Positions 41,820-51,045 of a stretch of 64,000 nt of DNA are shown here, one piece after another (the first letter of the stretch is position 1; each line of letters begins with the position of its first letter). Below the pieces are notes generated by a model. The model had not been told where the DNA came from and made no database searches. It worked only from the letters and a program-made list of their open reading frames with translations. Where the stretch lies: contig CALRWV020000005.1 of assembly GCA_943371965.1 (NCBI GenBank), forward strand, positions 62,001 through 126,000. The letters run 5' to 3'. The position numbers were made by a program, and so were the translations under genes. Source of the DNA: CALRWV02 sp943371965. Lineage in GTDB: Bacteria > Bacteroidota > JABWAT01.

Positions 41820-44800
41820 TCAACTCACCGGCAGCCTGACAATAAATTTGGAACCTTTACCAAATTCACTTTCAAGTGTGATGGTTCCGTTGTGAAGTTC
41901 AACAAGTTGCTTTGCAATGGAAAGTCCCAAACCGGTTGAAGTTTCTCCTGCAGTTGGACGCGCTGAAAGACGTTGAAACCTGCCAAAAAGTTTTTCCATA
42001 TCATCAGGCAAGAATCCCGGACCGTTGTCTTCAACTGTAAAAACAATAAAGCCTTCTTCAGTTATCAATTTGATTTTGATGGTTGTTTCCTGATGCGAAA
42101 ATTTGATTGCATTGCTTACCAGATTATCAAATACTTCCTTGATTTTCACTTCATCAATTTTCAGTGAATAATTGGTTTGGGCTTTGTATGAAAAATCCAT
42201 CGTCTGGTTTTTTGAATGCGCGTTTGCAAGATTATTGTAAATGACCGATTCAACAATGAGCAGAATATTTTTTTGTTCAAGATGAAGTTTGAGCTGCCCG
42301 TTTTCGATGGCCTCCATATTGAGCAGACCGTTGATGGTTGTTATCATCTGGTCGGAAATCCGTTGGATTGCCTGTGACCTTTTAATGGTTTGTGCTTCAT
42401 TTTCCGGTTCATTCGAAATCAGTTCAGAGTAATTCAGAATTGCAGTGAGCGGATTTTTGAGATCATGTGCTGCAATACTTAAAAGTTCCGTTTTCAGCTG
42501 ATTGACTTCCTTTAATTCCTGATTGGTGACTTCAAGTTTTTGTGAATATTCAGACAGTTCCTTTGTTCTGTTTTGTATGATTTCTTCGAGAAGTTTGTTC
42601 TGATTATTTATTCTGTCAGTTCTGATTTTAAAAATAAAAACAATTCCGGCAGTGATAATCAGCAGTGAAAGCAATCTGAACCAGATGGTATTCCAGAATG
42701 CCGATTTGATTTCAAAATTTACTCCGGCAGTCTGTTCGCTCCAAATTCCATCAGCATTTCTTGCCATCACCTCAAACCTGTAATTTCCGGAAGGAAGGTT
42801 GGTATATTCCTTGAAATTCATAATGGTTGCTTCAGACCAGTTTTCTTCAAAACCTGTCAGACGGTAACGGTATCTGTTTTCACTCTCATCTTTAAAAGAA
42901 AGGCACGAAAATTCAATCCGGATATTGTTTTGTGAATGACTGAATTCCCTGACAGAATCATTGATGGCAGATACATTTTTATGTGTACCGTTATCGGAAA
43001 AAGACACAACAAAATTCAGTGAATCATTGACAGAAAGTCTGTTGATTACCACTGAAGGACTTTGTTGGGTCAGCTCTTCCTTTTCAGGATTATAACGGGT
43101 TACACCTTCCACAAAACAGAACCAGATATTTCCTGATTTATCAATTGCACAGGCATTTGCTGTTGTTACTTCATTTCCGACAGCGCCGGATTTTTTATCA
43201 TAATGCTTGATGACCAGCTTGGGATGACCTGTACTTTTTTCAACAAACAGAGGATCAATTTTGTCAATTCCAAGATTTCCACCGATCCAGATAAAACCAT
43301 CTTTGTCTTCAACCATGGTAACAATGGTATTTGAATTCAATCCGTTTTCAGAAGTGAAATTTTCGAATTTCGGTTTGGCATTTTCAAAAGTGAGTCTCGA
43401 AATTCCGCCACCGCTTGTTGAAATCCACATATTACCAAAACGGTCTTCAATAATTGATCTGACACTGTTGTTAGGTAGTCCGTCTGCAACTGTTATTTGC
43501 CTGAATGATTTTCCATCATATACATTCAATCCATCAGCCGATGTCGCAATCCAGACTTTTCCCGTTTTATCCTGATAGGCTGAATAAATGATGCTGCTGT
43601 TCAAACCGGAGGCAATTGTAAATGTTTTAACTGATTTGATGTTTCTTGGGTCAAAAACTGAAACTCCTCCGTTGGTGCTGACCCAAATATTCTTTGATCT
43701 GTCTTCATATAAATCCAGAACATAATTTCCGGCAAATCCATCTGCAGTTGTAAATACTTTGAATTTATTGTTGGATTCCATTCTGCATAATCCATCAGCA
43801 GTACCTATCCAAAGACTTCCGTATGAATCGCGGAGAATTGATCTGATTTCATCAGATGGAAGACCATCTGAAGCTTTGTAAGAAGTGAAAATGGGTTTGC
43901 TGTTTGCAAAAGTTAGTTTTGAAAGTCCTTTTGTTGTGCCGAACCAGGTTGTATTGTTGATATCTGCAAAAACGGAATAGGTCAGATTATCAACCAAACC
44001 TTCATGTTTGGAAAAATTTTCAAATTTGGTTGTTACAATTTTGCTGACACCATTTGAAAGGGCTGCCCATAAATTATTTTCCCTGTCATAAAATAATTTA
44101 AGAACGTTATTCATCAGAATGCCATTGTTTTCATCAATGATTTTATTGACCTGAAAATCAATCCTGTTTTCATTTTTTACAACAGAGCAGAAAATGATTC
44201 CACCACCGTTGGTACCAATAACAAGTTCGCCATCCGGGCTTTTGGTGAGTGTATAAATATCATTGTTTGAAAGCCCGTTTTTGATATCAAAAGTATGGAA
44301 TCTGGTTTGGTCAAAAATCGCCACTCCTCCACCACGCGTTCCCGCATAAAGCAATCCGTCTTCATCTTCAATAATTGCACGGACAGAAAATTCCGGTAGT
44401 CCATTTTTTGAATTGAAATGTTCAAGTCCTGTTATTTTCCCGGTTGAATCGATGGTTGCTTTTGTCAAACCCGCGTTTCGGTAACCAATCCATAAATTTC
44501 CCTTTGAATCTGAAAAAAGGGAATACACAAAATTGGAAAGCAATCCATTATCGGTTGTGTAAGTTTTAAATTCCTTTCCCGTAAAAAAAGACAATCCGCC
44601 ATCCTGGGTTCCGAACCACAAATGATTAAACTTGTCAGTTGCTGAAGCCCAAACTGTTCCTTTTCCCAATTTCTGATCGTGATTGAAATTGTAAAATTTT
44701 CTGCCATCAAATTGGGTTGCACCATTATCAGTTCCCAACCATATATTTTGGTCTTTATCGAACCTTAAATTTCTTATTCCGTTGGTTGAGAGTCCGTTTG

Positions 44801-45029
44801 CAGTTGAAAAAGTGGTAAAATGAGTTCCATCATAACGGACAAGACCGCTGTAACTTGCAATCCATATTATTCCGTTATGATCCTGATTGACATCAAGCGA
44901 GAGAGAACCGGGCAGACCATCGTCAATGGTATAGTTTTTTATGAAATACTGCTGGGCAAAAGAGGGTAATGTGCCTGAAATAAGCACAACAATAAATAAC
45001 AAGTTGCTGAAAATCCCAAATCGTTTCAT
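41820..45029 (-). CDS. Two-component-propeller sensor histidine kinase
   Basis: 1069 residues. Signal peptide to about 25 (GTLPSFAQ). Residues ~35-640 hold some fourteen Reg_prop repeats forming two periplasmic seven-bladed propellers (repeated NGLS..I..., D..GN.WIGT). A Y_Y_Y domain follows (about 700-770; GFEENWSEATIMNFKEYTNLPSGNYRFEV), one membrane helix (about 785-803), a coiled coil and a HisKA/HATPase_c kinase with His855 in SIAAHDLKNPLT, VSNAIKFS, DNGPGF and GLGLSIAKQ. It differs from full hybrid HTCS proteins in lacking a receiver and AraC-type output, so a separate regulator must be used. Such propellers usually sense glycan fragments. No cognate regulator lies beside it. Confidence 0.94.
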   Translation of the reverse strand: MKRFGIFSNLLFIVVLISGTLPSFAQQYFIKNYTIDDGLPGSLSLDVNQDHNGIIWIASYSGLVRYDGTHFTTFSTANGLSTNGIRNLRFDKDQNIWLGTDNGATQFDGRKFYNFNHDQKLGKGTVWASATDKFNHLWFGTQDGGLSFFTGKEFKTYTTDNGLLSNFVYSLFSDSKGNLWIGYRNAGLTKATIDSTGKITGLEHFNSKNGLPEFSVRAIIEDEDGLLYAGTRGGGVAIFDQTRFHTFDIKNGLSNNDIYTLTKSPDGELVIGTNGGGIIFCSVVKNENRIDFQVNKIIDENNGILMNNVLKLFYDRENNLWAALSNGVSKIVTTKFENFSKHEGLVDNLTYSVFADINNTTWFGTTKGLSKLTFANSKPIFTSYKASDGLPSDEIRSILRDSYGSLWIGTADGLCRMESNNKFKVFTTADGFAGNYVLDLYEDRSKNIWVSTNGGVSVFDPRNIKSVKTFTIASGLNSSIIYSAYQDKTGKVWIATSADGLNVYDGKSFRQITVADGLPNNSVRSIIEDRFGNMWISTSGGGISRLTFENAKPKFENFTSENGLNSNTIVTMVEDKDGFIWIGGNLGIDKIDPLFVEKSTGHPKLVIKHYDKKSGAVGNEVTTANACAIDKSGNIWFCFVEGVTRYNPEKEELTQQSPSVVINRLSVNDSLNFVVSFSDNGTHKNVSAINDSVREFSHSQNNIRIEFSCLSFKDESENRYRYRLTGFEENWSEATIMNFKEYTNLPSGNYRFEVMARNADGIWSEQTAGVNFEIKSAFWNTIWFRLLSLLIITAGIVFIFKIRTDRINNQNKLLEEIIQNRTKELSEYSQKLEVTNQELKEVNQLKTELLSIAAHDLKNPLTAILNYSELISNEPENEAQTIKRSQAIQRISDQMITTINGLLNMEAIENGQLKLHLEQKNILLIVESVIYNNLANAHSKNQTMDFSYKAQTNYSLKIDEVKIKEVFDNLVSNAIKFSHQETTIKIKLITEEGFIVFTVEDNGPGFLPDDMEKLFGRFQRLSARPTAGETSTGLGLSIAKQLVELHNGTITLESEFGKGSKFIVRLPVS

Positions 45030-45233
45030 GCCAAGTCATTTTCCCCTCCGAAATATGATAATAAATGTTCTAAATAACAACAGTTTCAGAAAATTGATTT
45101 TCGGAGGGGAAAATGTTGGTGCAGTTTTTCCGATAACGTTATAATGCAGAATAAAAATGTAATTCATTTAAATATGCCATATTTTCGTGTCTCTTAATTT
45201 TAAACCGTTTCAATATGATATTTCGGAATTTCA

Positions 45234-46670
45234 ATGAAAAAAATCTTCACAAATCCAGATCATCAGTTTTATTTATTGATTTGTATTTATCTGATCTCCC
45301 ATTTTTATGGAATCACTGATCCACCCAGCGGTTTTCACCAATGGCGCGAATCGGATACGGCAGCTGTGTCTGAAGCATTTTATAAGGAAACATTGGATTT
45401 TTTTCACCCGTTAACCCATCAACGGAAAGATAAAGTGGGCATTACGGGCATGGAATTTCCCGTTTACAATTATTCAGTCGGTTTGCTGTACAGAGTAATG
45501 GGTTTCCATCACTGGATTCCCCGTTTGTTAACGATTTTGATTGCAGGAATAGGTCTGTTGGGAATTTTCCGATTGGCTGAGTTTATGTTTGAAAAGAAAA
45601 TTGCTGTTTTATCAGTTTTTATGGTTATATGTACTCCTCTTTTTTTCTTTTACAGCAGAAAAATCCAGCCGGATATGATTTTATTTTCTGCAATAATTTG
45701 GGGGTTTTATTTATTTCTGAAATCGGAAAAAGAACAGTCAACGGGTTTACTCTTGGGTTCGGCAGTTATCATCATGTTGGGTGCACTTATTAAACCAACC
45801 GGATTGTTTATCGGGGTTCCGCTTTTATATATTATTCTTAAAAACAACAGCCGGAATGGTTTTCAATCTGTTTTTAAATTCAAATACTTTTTGTTTGCGC
45901 TGATTACCGTAATTCCTGTTTTGTCATGGAACATGTACAGCAATTATTTAAAATCTGAATATGGACTTGATGTCTTTTTTACTGGTGGAAATATAATTGA
46001 ATACTGGAAATCGACTGACTGGTCCGGGTTTTTTGGACGGATATTCACAAGCTGGTTATTTGAAATGTTTATCGGTATCCCATCTGTCATCGGATTGGTT
46101 GTTGGATTTATTGTTTCAGTTAAAAAGGATTTGAGCCTTCAGGTTTTCGGGTGGTGGATTGGCGGTTGTTATGTCATATTTTTTGCAGTAGCCCAACATA
46201 TGGCAACTTATCACGATTATTATGGAATTATTACTGTCCCCGCATTTTCAATTTTATCGGCATATTTCATCAATGAACTGTTCAAAAAAGGAAAATGGTT
46301 TTCTTATTTCGGCTGGTTTGTTTTGTTTGCTGCAGCAGTAAATGTATTCCCAAGAATTGATCAGCGGTATGGTGACAGCACACAGGAACAATTTGAATCA
46401 GTCCGGAATCAGTTTGATAAAATAATTCCGAAAAACGAAAGAATCGCAATCGAAGACGAAACACCTGCAATTGAACTTTATAAAGCCGGAAGATTCGGTT
46501 GGACTTTCTCCAAATCTGCAACTGATTCGGTTATACTTTCTCAGATAAATTCCGGTGCAGGGTATGCAGTTTTTTACAAACGGGAAATATCAGAAAATTT
46601 AGGTAGACAACTGGTTGAAGTTTATTCTGATTCCACAATGAAAATCGTGAAAAAAAACGGCAATGAGTAA
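45234..46670 (+). CDS. GT39-like membrane glycosyltransferase
   Basis: 478 residues with about eleven membrane helices. The first loop carries HQWRESDTAA, the Asp/Glu-containing loop that in PMT/ArnT-type enzymes holds the catalytic acid, followed by YKETLDFFHP and GMEFPVYNY. GT39/GT-C enzymes use polyprenyl-phosphate sugars as donors. The next gene, a DPM1-like GT2 enzyme, overlaps by eight bases and would supply that donor, so the pair should work together in glycosylating a lipid or protein in the periplasm. The target is unknown. Confidence 0.85.
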   Translation: MKKIFTNPDHQFYLLICIYLISHFYGITDPPSGFHQWRESDTAAVSEAFYKETLDFFHPLTHQRKDKVGITGMEFPVYNYSVGLLYRVMGFHHWIPRLLTILIAGIGLLGIFRLAEFMFEKKIAVLSVFMVICTPLFFFYSRKIQPDMILFSAIIWGFYLFLKSEKEQSTGLLLGSAVIIMLGALIKPTGLFIGVPLLYIILKNNSRNGFQSVFKFKYFLFALITVIPVLSWNMYSNYLKSEYGLDVFFTGGNIIEYWKSTDWSGFFGRIFTSWLFEMFIGIPSVIGLVVGFIVSVKKDLSLQVFGWWIGGCYVIFFAVAQHMATYHDYYGIITVPAFSILSAYFINELFKKGKWFSYFGWFVLFAAAVNVFPRIDQRYGDSTQEQFESVRNQFDKIIPKNERIAIEDETPAIELYKAGRFGWTFSKSATDSVILSQINSGAGYAVFYKREISENLGRQLVEVYSDSTMKIVKKNGNE

Positions 46671-47382
46671 ACTTTCCATCATAATACCGGCATTCAATGA
46701 AGGCAATACTATTTTTTCTGTTCTGGAAAAAATAAAGGCTGTTCAGCTGATCAGTCAGATCGGAAAGGAAATTATTGTTGTCAATGATTGTTCAACAGAT
46801 AAGACAGAGGATTTGGTGTTGAAATTTATCAATTCAAATCCGGAACTTGATATCAAATTAATTTGTCAACCAATCAATATGGGAAAAGGGGCAGCACTTC
46901 ATACCGGTATTTCAAAAGCATCCGGTGATTTTATTGTAATTCAGGATGCCGATCTCGAATACGATCCCGGTGAATATAATATCCTGCTGAAACCTGTTGT
47001 TGACGGATTTGCCGATGTTGTTTATGGTTCCCGATTTATGGGAGGAAAACCGCACCGGATTCTGTTTTTCTGGCATTCAATAGGAAATAAAATTCTGACC
47101 CATTTGTCAAATATGCTTTCGAATCTGAATCTTACTGATATTGAAACCGGTTTTAAATTATTCCGGTCTGATATTGTTAAAAAAATAAGACTTCAGGAAA
47201 AGAGATTTGGTTTTGAACCTGAAATCACAATGAAAATTTCAGGAATTCCAAATATCCGGATTTATGAAGTTGGGATTTCATATTATGGCAGAACCTATTC
47301 GGAAGGAAAAAAAATAAACTGGAAGGACGGGATTCAGGCAGTTTATTGTATTGTTAAATATGGAATATTTGTCAGGAAATAA
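46663..47382 (+). CDS. GT2 family, polyprenyl-phosphate mannose synthase-like
   Basis: 239 residues. GT-A fold: LSIIIPAFNEGNTI (1-20), EIIVVNDCSTDKT, the linker INMGKGAALHTGI, and the DxD motif as QDADLEYDPGEY. The later GSRFMGG, FFWHSIGNKILT, DIETGFKLF and FEPEIT segments are the DPM1/ykcC pattern. It transfers a sugar from NDP-sugar to polyprenyl phosphate on the cytoplasmic side. No C-terminal membrane helices are present, so it is a peripheral type. It follows and overlaps the GT39-like gene. Confidence 0.93.
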   Translation: MSKLSIIIPAFNEGNTIFSVLEKIKAVQLISQIGKEIIVVNDCSTDKTEDLVLKFINSNPELDIKLICQPINMGKGAALHTGISKASGDFIVIQDADLEYDPGEYNILLKPVVDGFADVVYGSRFMGGKPHRILFFWHSIGNKILTHLSNMLSNLNLTDIETGFKLFRSDIVKKIRLQEKRFGFEPEITMKISGIPNIRIYEVGISYYGRTYSEGKKINWKDGIQAVYCIVKYGIFVRK

Positions 47383-47465
47383 TTCAATTGATAAAAACAA
47401 TTCCATTTAACAGTTTTGAAAATTAATTATGAGAAATCATAAAAGAAATTAGAGGAATAATTTTA

Positions 47466-48770
47466 ATGTCAATCTTAAACGACCAGAAATCAAAACAGCT
47501 TTTCGAAGAAGCACAAAGATATATTCCGGGCGGAGTGAATTCTCCGGTTCGTGCTTTTAAATCAGTTGGCGGAACGCCGCTGTTTATAAAAAAAGGTGAA
47601 GGTGCTTATGTTACCGATGAAGACGGAAATATTTTTATTGATTATTGCGGTTCATGGGGTCCGCTGATTGTTGGACACGCCCACCCGGAAATTATCAGGC
47701 GTGTGAAGGAAGTTGTTGAAAACGGGACCAGTTTCGGAACACCGAATGCCCATGAAGTTCAGATTGCAAAAATGATGGTTGATAATCTTCCCCATGTTGA
47801 AATGGTTAGGTTTGTCAATTCCGGAACAGAAGCTGTTATGTCGGCGCTTCGGGCAGCCAGAGGATTTACGAAACGAGACAAAGTTATCAAGTTTGATGGC
47901 TGTTATCATGGTCATGTTGATTCGATGCTGGTTTCTGCGGGTTCGGGTTTGGTTACATTTGGAATTGCCTCAACACCCGGTGTCCCTTTAAAATATGTTG
48001 AAGACACAATAGTTATGCCGCTTGACAACGAAGAAGTGGTTGATAATTTTCTGAAAGATCATCATGAAGAAGTTGCCTGTATCATTATTGAACCCGTTCC
48101 TGCAAACAACGGATTGTTGCTTCAGCGGAAAGAATATCTCCAGTTTTTAAGAAACATCTGCACAAAGTACGGAATTGTTTTATTGTTCGATGAAGTGATT
48201 TCAGGTTTCAGGATTGGGTTCGGTGGTGCAGCAGAATATTACGGAATTGAACCTGATCTGGTAACGTATGGAAAAATCATTGGCGGTGGCTTTCCGGTTG
48301 GAGCTTATGGCGGGAAAAAAGAAATTATGAGTGTTATTGCCCCGATCGGAAAAGTGTATCAGGCTGGAACACTGGCTGGAAATCCGGTTGCAATGGCTTC
48401 AGGATTTGCACAGTTGAGTATGCTGTTGAAAAAGGATTTTTATAAGAACCTGAATGCAACTGCATCCGAATTTGCAAGTGGGATGGAAACATTGAAAGCA
48501 AAATACAATCTGCCGATTTCAAACTATGGAATCGGTTCGATTCTCTGGACTTATTTTGGAACTTCAGATCACATGAGATCAGCTTCAATGATAGATTTTA
48601 AAACCATGGAATTCTACAAACTCTTTCACCGTGGTATGTTGGAACGCGGAATTTACCTGGCTCCAAGCGGTTATGAAGTGACTTTTGTTTCCGCTGTTCA
48701 TACTTCAACAGAAATTGAAAAAACAATCACCGCTGCCGAAGATGTGCTGAAAACAATTTATCTGAAATGA
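47466..48770 (+). CDS. hemL: Glutamate-1-semialdehyde 2,1-aminomutase
   Basis: 434 residues, the usual HemL length. It converts glutamate-1-semialdehyde to 5-aminolevulinate, the tetrapyrrole precursor, using PLP/PMP. Marks: YIPGGVNSPVRAFKSVGG at the start (substrate loop), YCGSWGPLIVGHAHP, NSGTEAVMSALRAARG, FDGCYHGH, FDEVISGFR and the PLP lysine Lys270 in YGKIIGGGFPVGAYGG. It shows the C5 pathway is used. It is followed by a histidine kinase/response-regulator pair and then hemE. AGAGGAA lies upstream of the ATG. Confidence 0.97.
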   Translation: MSILNDQKSKQLFEEAQRYIPGGVNSPVRAFKSVGGTPLFIKKGEGAYVTDEDGNIFIDYCGSWGPLIVGHAHPEIIRRVKEVVENGTSFGTPNAHEVQIAKMMVDNLPHVEMVRFVNSGTEAVMSALRAARGFTKRDKVIKFDGCYHGHVDSMLVSAGSGLVTFGIASTPGVPLKYVEDTIVMPLDNEEVVDNFLKDHHEEVACIIIEPVPANNGLLLQRKEYLQFLRNICTKYGIVLLFDEVISGFRIGFGGAAEYYGIEPDLVTYGKIIGGGFPVGAYGGKKEIMSVIAPIGKVYQAGTLAGNPVAMASGFAQLSMLLKKDFYKNLNATASEFASGMETLKAKYNLPISNYGIGSILWTYFGTSDHMRSASMIDFKTMEFYKLFHRGMLERGIYLAPSGYEVTFVSAVHTSTEIEKTITAAEDVLKTIYLK

Positions 48771-48777
48771 TGAAAAT

Positions 48778-48880
48778 GGCGAGTGGTTAGTGGCAAGCAG
48801 CAAGTAGTGAATGGCAAGTGAAATTAGCCAACATCAAATTCCTGACAGCCAAAAGCCAACAGCTAATAGCTAATTTGAAA
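48778..48880. repeat. Degenerate short-unit repeats (AGTGGCAAGCAGC / AGCTAATAGCTAA)
   Basis: A first half of TAGTGGCAAGCAGCAAGTAG and GAATGGCAAGTG, then a second half of AGCCAAAAGCCAACAGCTAATAGCTAA. Both are internally repetitive with units of 7-10 bases. It fills the hemL-kinase gap and is out of keeping with the unique sequence around it. It carries no convincing coding signal even though the kinase frame stays open through it. Confidence 0.55.
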
Positions 48881-48901
48881 CGTATCACCAATCACGATTT
48901 T

Positions 48902-50230
48902 ATGAATAAACCGGCAAAACGAAGCAGGATATTTTTTTACAGTTTTCTGTTTCTTGTTTTTATTATTCTGGGTCAGATCTCCTGGTGGATTTTTTTTCAG
49001 ATCAACCAGATTGACGAAGTCTATGATGATGTAATCAAACTTTCTGAACACACAAGATCAACAGCAGTTCTCCGTACTGAAGAACTTTTGAAATATTCCA
49101 AAGAAGGTGATTTTTTTCTGACAGCAATTGTCAGAATGCAAAACCGTAAAATAATTGTTTCTTCCGGCGATACGGCCGGTCTGTCTGCAGCCGCTGAAAT
49201 GCTTTTGAATTCTTCCGGCAAACTCAAGTATTTCAGCAACTGGCGAATTGATTTTGAAAAGAATGGCAATATTGTTCTGTGCAGAATCAATGAATACAAA
49301 CTTTACAACTGGTTTCAGCAGCAATACCCGAATCTGAAAATCAGGGAGATATCCAAATATCCGCGTGATTATTTTATTGAGTCTAACAATATATCAGTCA
49401 GACCGGAATTTGAATTTCAGGCAATTTCAACTGTAAAGAAGCGCGTCCGGATGTTTATTTCAGAGGGTCTTTTTTTTGTTGTTCTGGTTGTTGTAGCGGT
49501 AATATTATTGTATTCAACACTTCAAAAGGAATGGCTTTATACCCATCAGACCCATAATTTCATGCTTTCGGTTACGCATGAATTGAAATCACCGATAGCA
49601 TCAATCCGTCTTTACATTGAAACTCTTCTGAAACGTGATCCTGAAAGGGAAAAACGGGAAGAATTTCTTGAACGTGCTCTTTCAGATACAAACCGCCTGC
49701 AGGATCTGGTTGAAAATATTCTGAACGCATCAAGGCTGGAAAGTGAAAACACAAACCTGACAAAACAGGAAATAAATCTTTCAGAAATAATAGAAAATCT
49801 GGTTAAAAACGGAAAATATCTGCAGTCAAAAAGAATTGTGCTTGACAGTTCACTGAATGAAGATGCATGGATCAGTGGAGATGAAAACCAGATAATTCTG
49901 GTGTTCAATAATCTGATTGACAATGGATTGAAATATTCAAAGGATCAAATTGAAATATCCTTGGGCTCAAATGAAGATTTCTGGATGGTTAAATTTGCAG
50001 ATCATGGAATAGGAATTCCTGCTGAATTTAAAAATCTGATCTTTGAACGTTTTTTCAGAGTTGATGATGAAATGACCAGAAAATCAACGGGAGTTGGATT
50101 GGGATTGTACATTGTCAGGAAAATCACCGAACTTCACAACGGCGAAATCAGTGTGGAATCAGTTTCCGGAAAAGGTTCAACCTTTATTGTAAAATTTCCC
50201 AAAATCAAGGATTCGGCAGATGGACAATAG
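48902..50230 (+). CDS. OmpR-partner sensor histidine kinase
   Basis: 442 residues from ATG 48902; the frame is open upstream, but that part is repeat sequence. Two membrane helices (about 11-32 and 190-205) flank a ~155-residue periplasmic sensor of unknown type. HisKA follows with SVTHELKSPIASIRL, His226, and HATPase_c with NLIDNGLKYS, DHGIGIP and GVGLGLYIVRK. It has no HAMP domain. The response-regulator gene overlaps by 11 bases. Its place between hemL and hemE suggests the pair may respond to heme, oxygen or redox state, but this is inference from position only. Confidence 0.93.
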   Translation: MNKPAKRSRIFFYSFLFLVFIILGQISWWIFFQINQIDEVYDDVIKLSEHTRSTAVLRTEELLKYSKEGDFFLTAIVRMQNRKIIVSSGDTAGLSAAAEMLLNSSGKLKYFSNWRIDFEKNGNIVLCRINEYKLYNWFQQQYPNLKIREISKYPRDYFIESNNISVRPEFEFQAISTVKKRVRMFISEGLFFVVLVVVAVILLYSTLQKEWLYTHQTHNFMLSVTHELKSPIASIRLYIETLLKRDPEREKREEFLERALSDTNRLQDLVENILNASRLESENTNLTKQEINLSEIIENLVKNGKYLQSKRIVLDSSLNEDAWISGDENQIILVFNNLIDNGLKYSKDQIEISLGSNEDFWMVKFADHGIGIPAEFKNLIFERFFRVDDEMTRKSTGVGLGLYIVRKITELHNGEISVESVSGKGSTFIVKFPKIKDSADGQ

Positions 50231-50915
50231 AATTTTACTTGTTGAAGATGAAACCAACATTGGTGAAGGACTTAAATTCAATCTTGAACAGGAAGGATTT
50301 ACAGTTTCCTGGGTTGCAAATGGCGCCAAGGTTATGGATAAATTTGAGTCTGAACGGTTTGATCTTGTTATCATGGATATCATGCTTCCGGGAATGAATG
50401 GGTTTGATTTGTGTGAATCCATCAGACTGAAAAATGATTCAATCCCTATTTTATTTCTTTCTGCAAAAACTCAGGATTCAGAAAAAATAAAGGGCTTCAA
50501 ACTCGGTGCAGACGACTACATTACAAAACCTTTCAATCTGGAAGAACTTTTACTGCGTGTCCGGCGTTTGCTTCGTAGAGTCCAGGCGGCATCACAACCT
50601 GATAAATCAATTGAAGGAAAATATACTTTTGGTCCGAATACAATTGACTTCAACAGCTTTGAAGCAATTTGCGTGGAAGGAAAAGTACTGCTGACTGCAA
50701 AGGAAATTGATCTGATGAAACTGCTGATAACAAATGAAGGTCAGGTAGTTTCAAGGGAAACCATTCTTTCAAGAATTTGGGGATATGATGTTTACCCGAC
50801 AACAAGAACCATCGATAATTTTATTGCGAGACTCAGAAAATATTTCGAGCCTGATATTAAAAGTCCGGTTTACATTCACTCAATCCGTGGAGTGGGATAT
50901 AAGTTTACGAAATAG
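50220..50915 (+). CDS. OmpR-family response regulator
   Basis: 231 residues. Receiver (1-120) with LLVEDE, phospho-acceptor Asp53 in IMDIMLPGMNG, the Thr/Ser switch in LSAKTQD and KPFNLEELL. The winged-helix Trans_reg_C domain (about 130-230) includes LTAKEIDLMKLLI, GQVVSRETILSRIWGYD, TRTIDNFIARLRKY and IHSIRGVGYKF. It overlaps the kinase gene. The stop codon runs into a heptanucleotide repeat. The genes it controls are unknown; hemE 130 bases downstream is a natural candidate. Confidence 0.95.
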   Translation: MDNRILLVEDETNIGEGLKFNLEQEGFTVSWVANGAKVMDKFESERFDLVIMDIMLPGMNGFDLCESIRLKNDSIPILFLSAKTQDSEKIKGFKLGADDYITKPFNLEELLLRVRRLLRRVQAASQPDKSIEGKYTFGPNTIDFNSFEAICVEGKVLLTAKEIDLMKLLITNEGQVVSRETILSRIWGYDVYPTTRTIDNFIARLRKYFEPDIKSPVYIHSIRGVGYKFTK

Positions 50916-50954
50916 ACAATGGACAATGGACAATGGACAATGGACAATGGACAA
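50915..50954 (+). repeat. Heptanucleotide tandem repeat, five copies of GACAATG
   Basis: Exact GACAATG units at 50915-50949, followed by a partial sixth. The first unit begins on the last base of the response-regulator stop codon. Such short tandemly repeated heptamers are known from cyanobacteria and other genomes. Followed at 51006-51045 by a second simple region, AACCCAATAACCCAACAACC, just before hemE. Confidence 0.85.
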
Positions 50955-51045
50955 AAAATGTGAGTCTTGAAAATATTTAATATTTAAGTAAAACGAAAAC
51001 TAATAGACTGAATACCTAACAACCCAATAACCCAACAACCTGAAA

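Noticed and set aside
48818..48901. 28-codon upstream extension of the sensor kinase
   Set aside because: The extension is made of short repeats and precedes an ATG followed by a normal basic/hydrophobic kinase N-terminus.
50915..50954. GACAATG array considered as the start of a CRISPR
   Set aside because: Units of seven bases in direct contact with no spacers; no cas genes.
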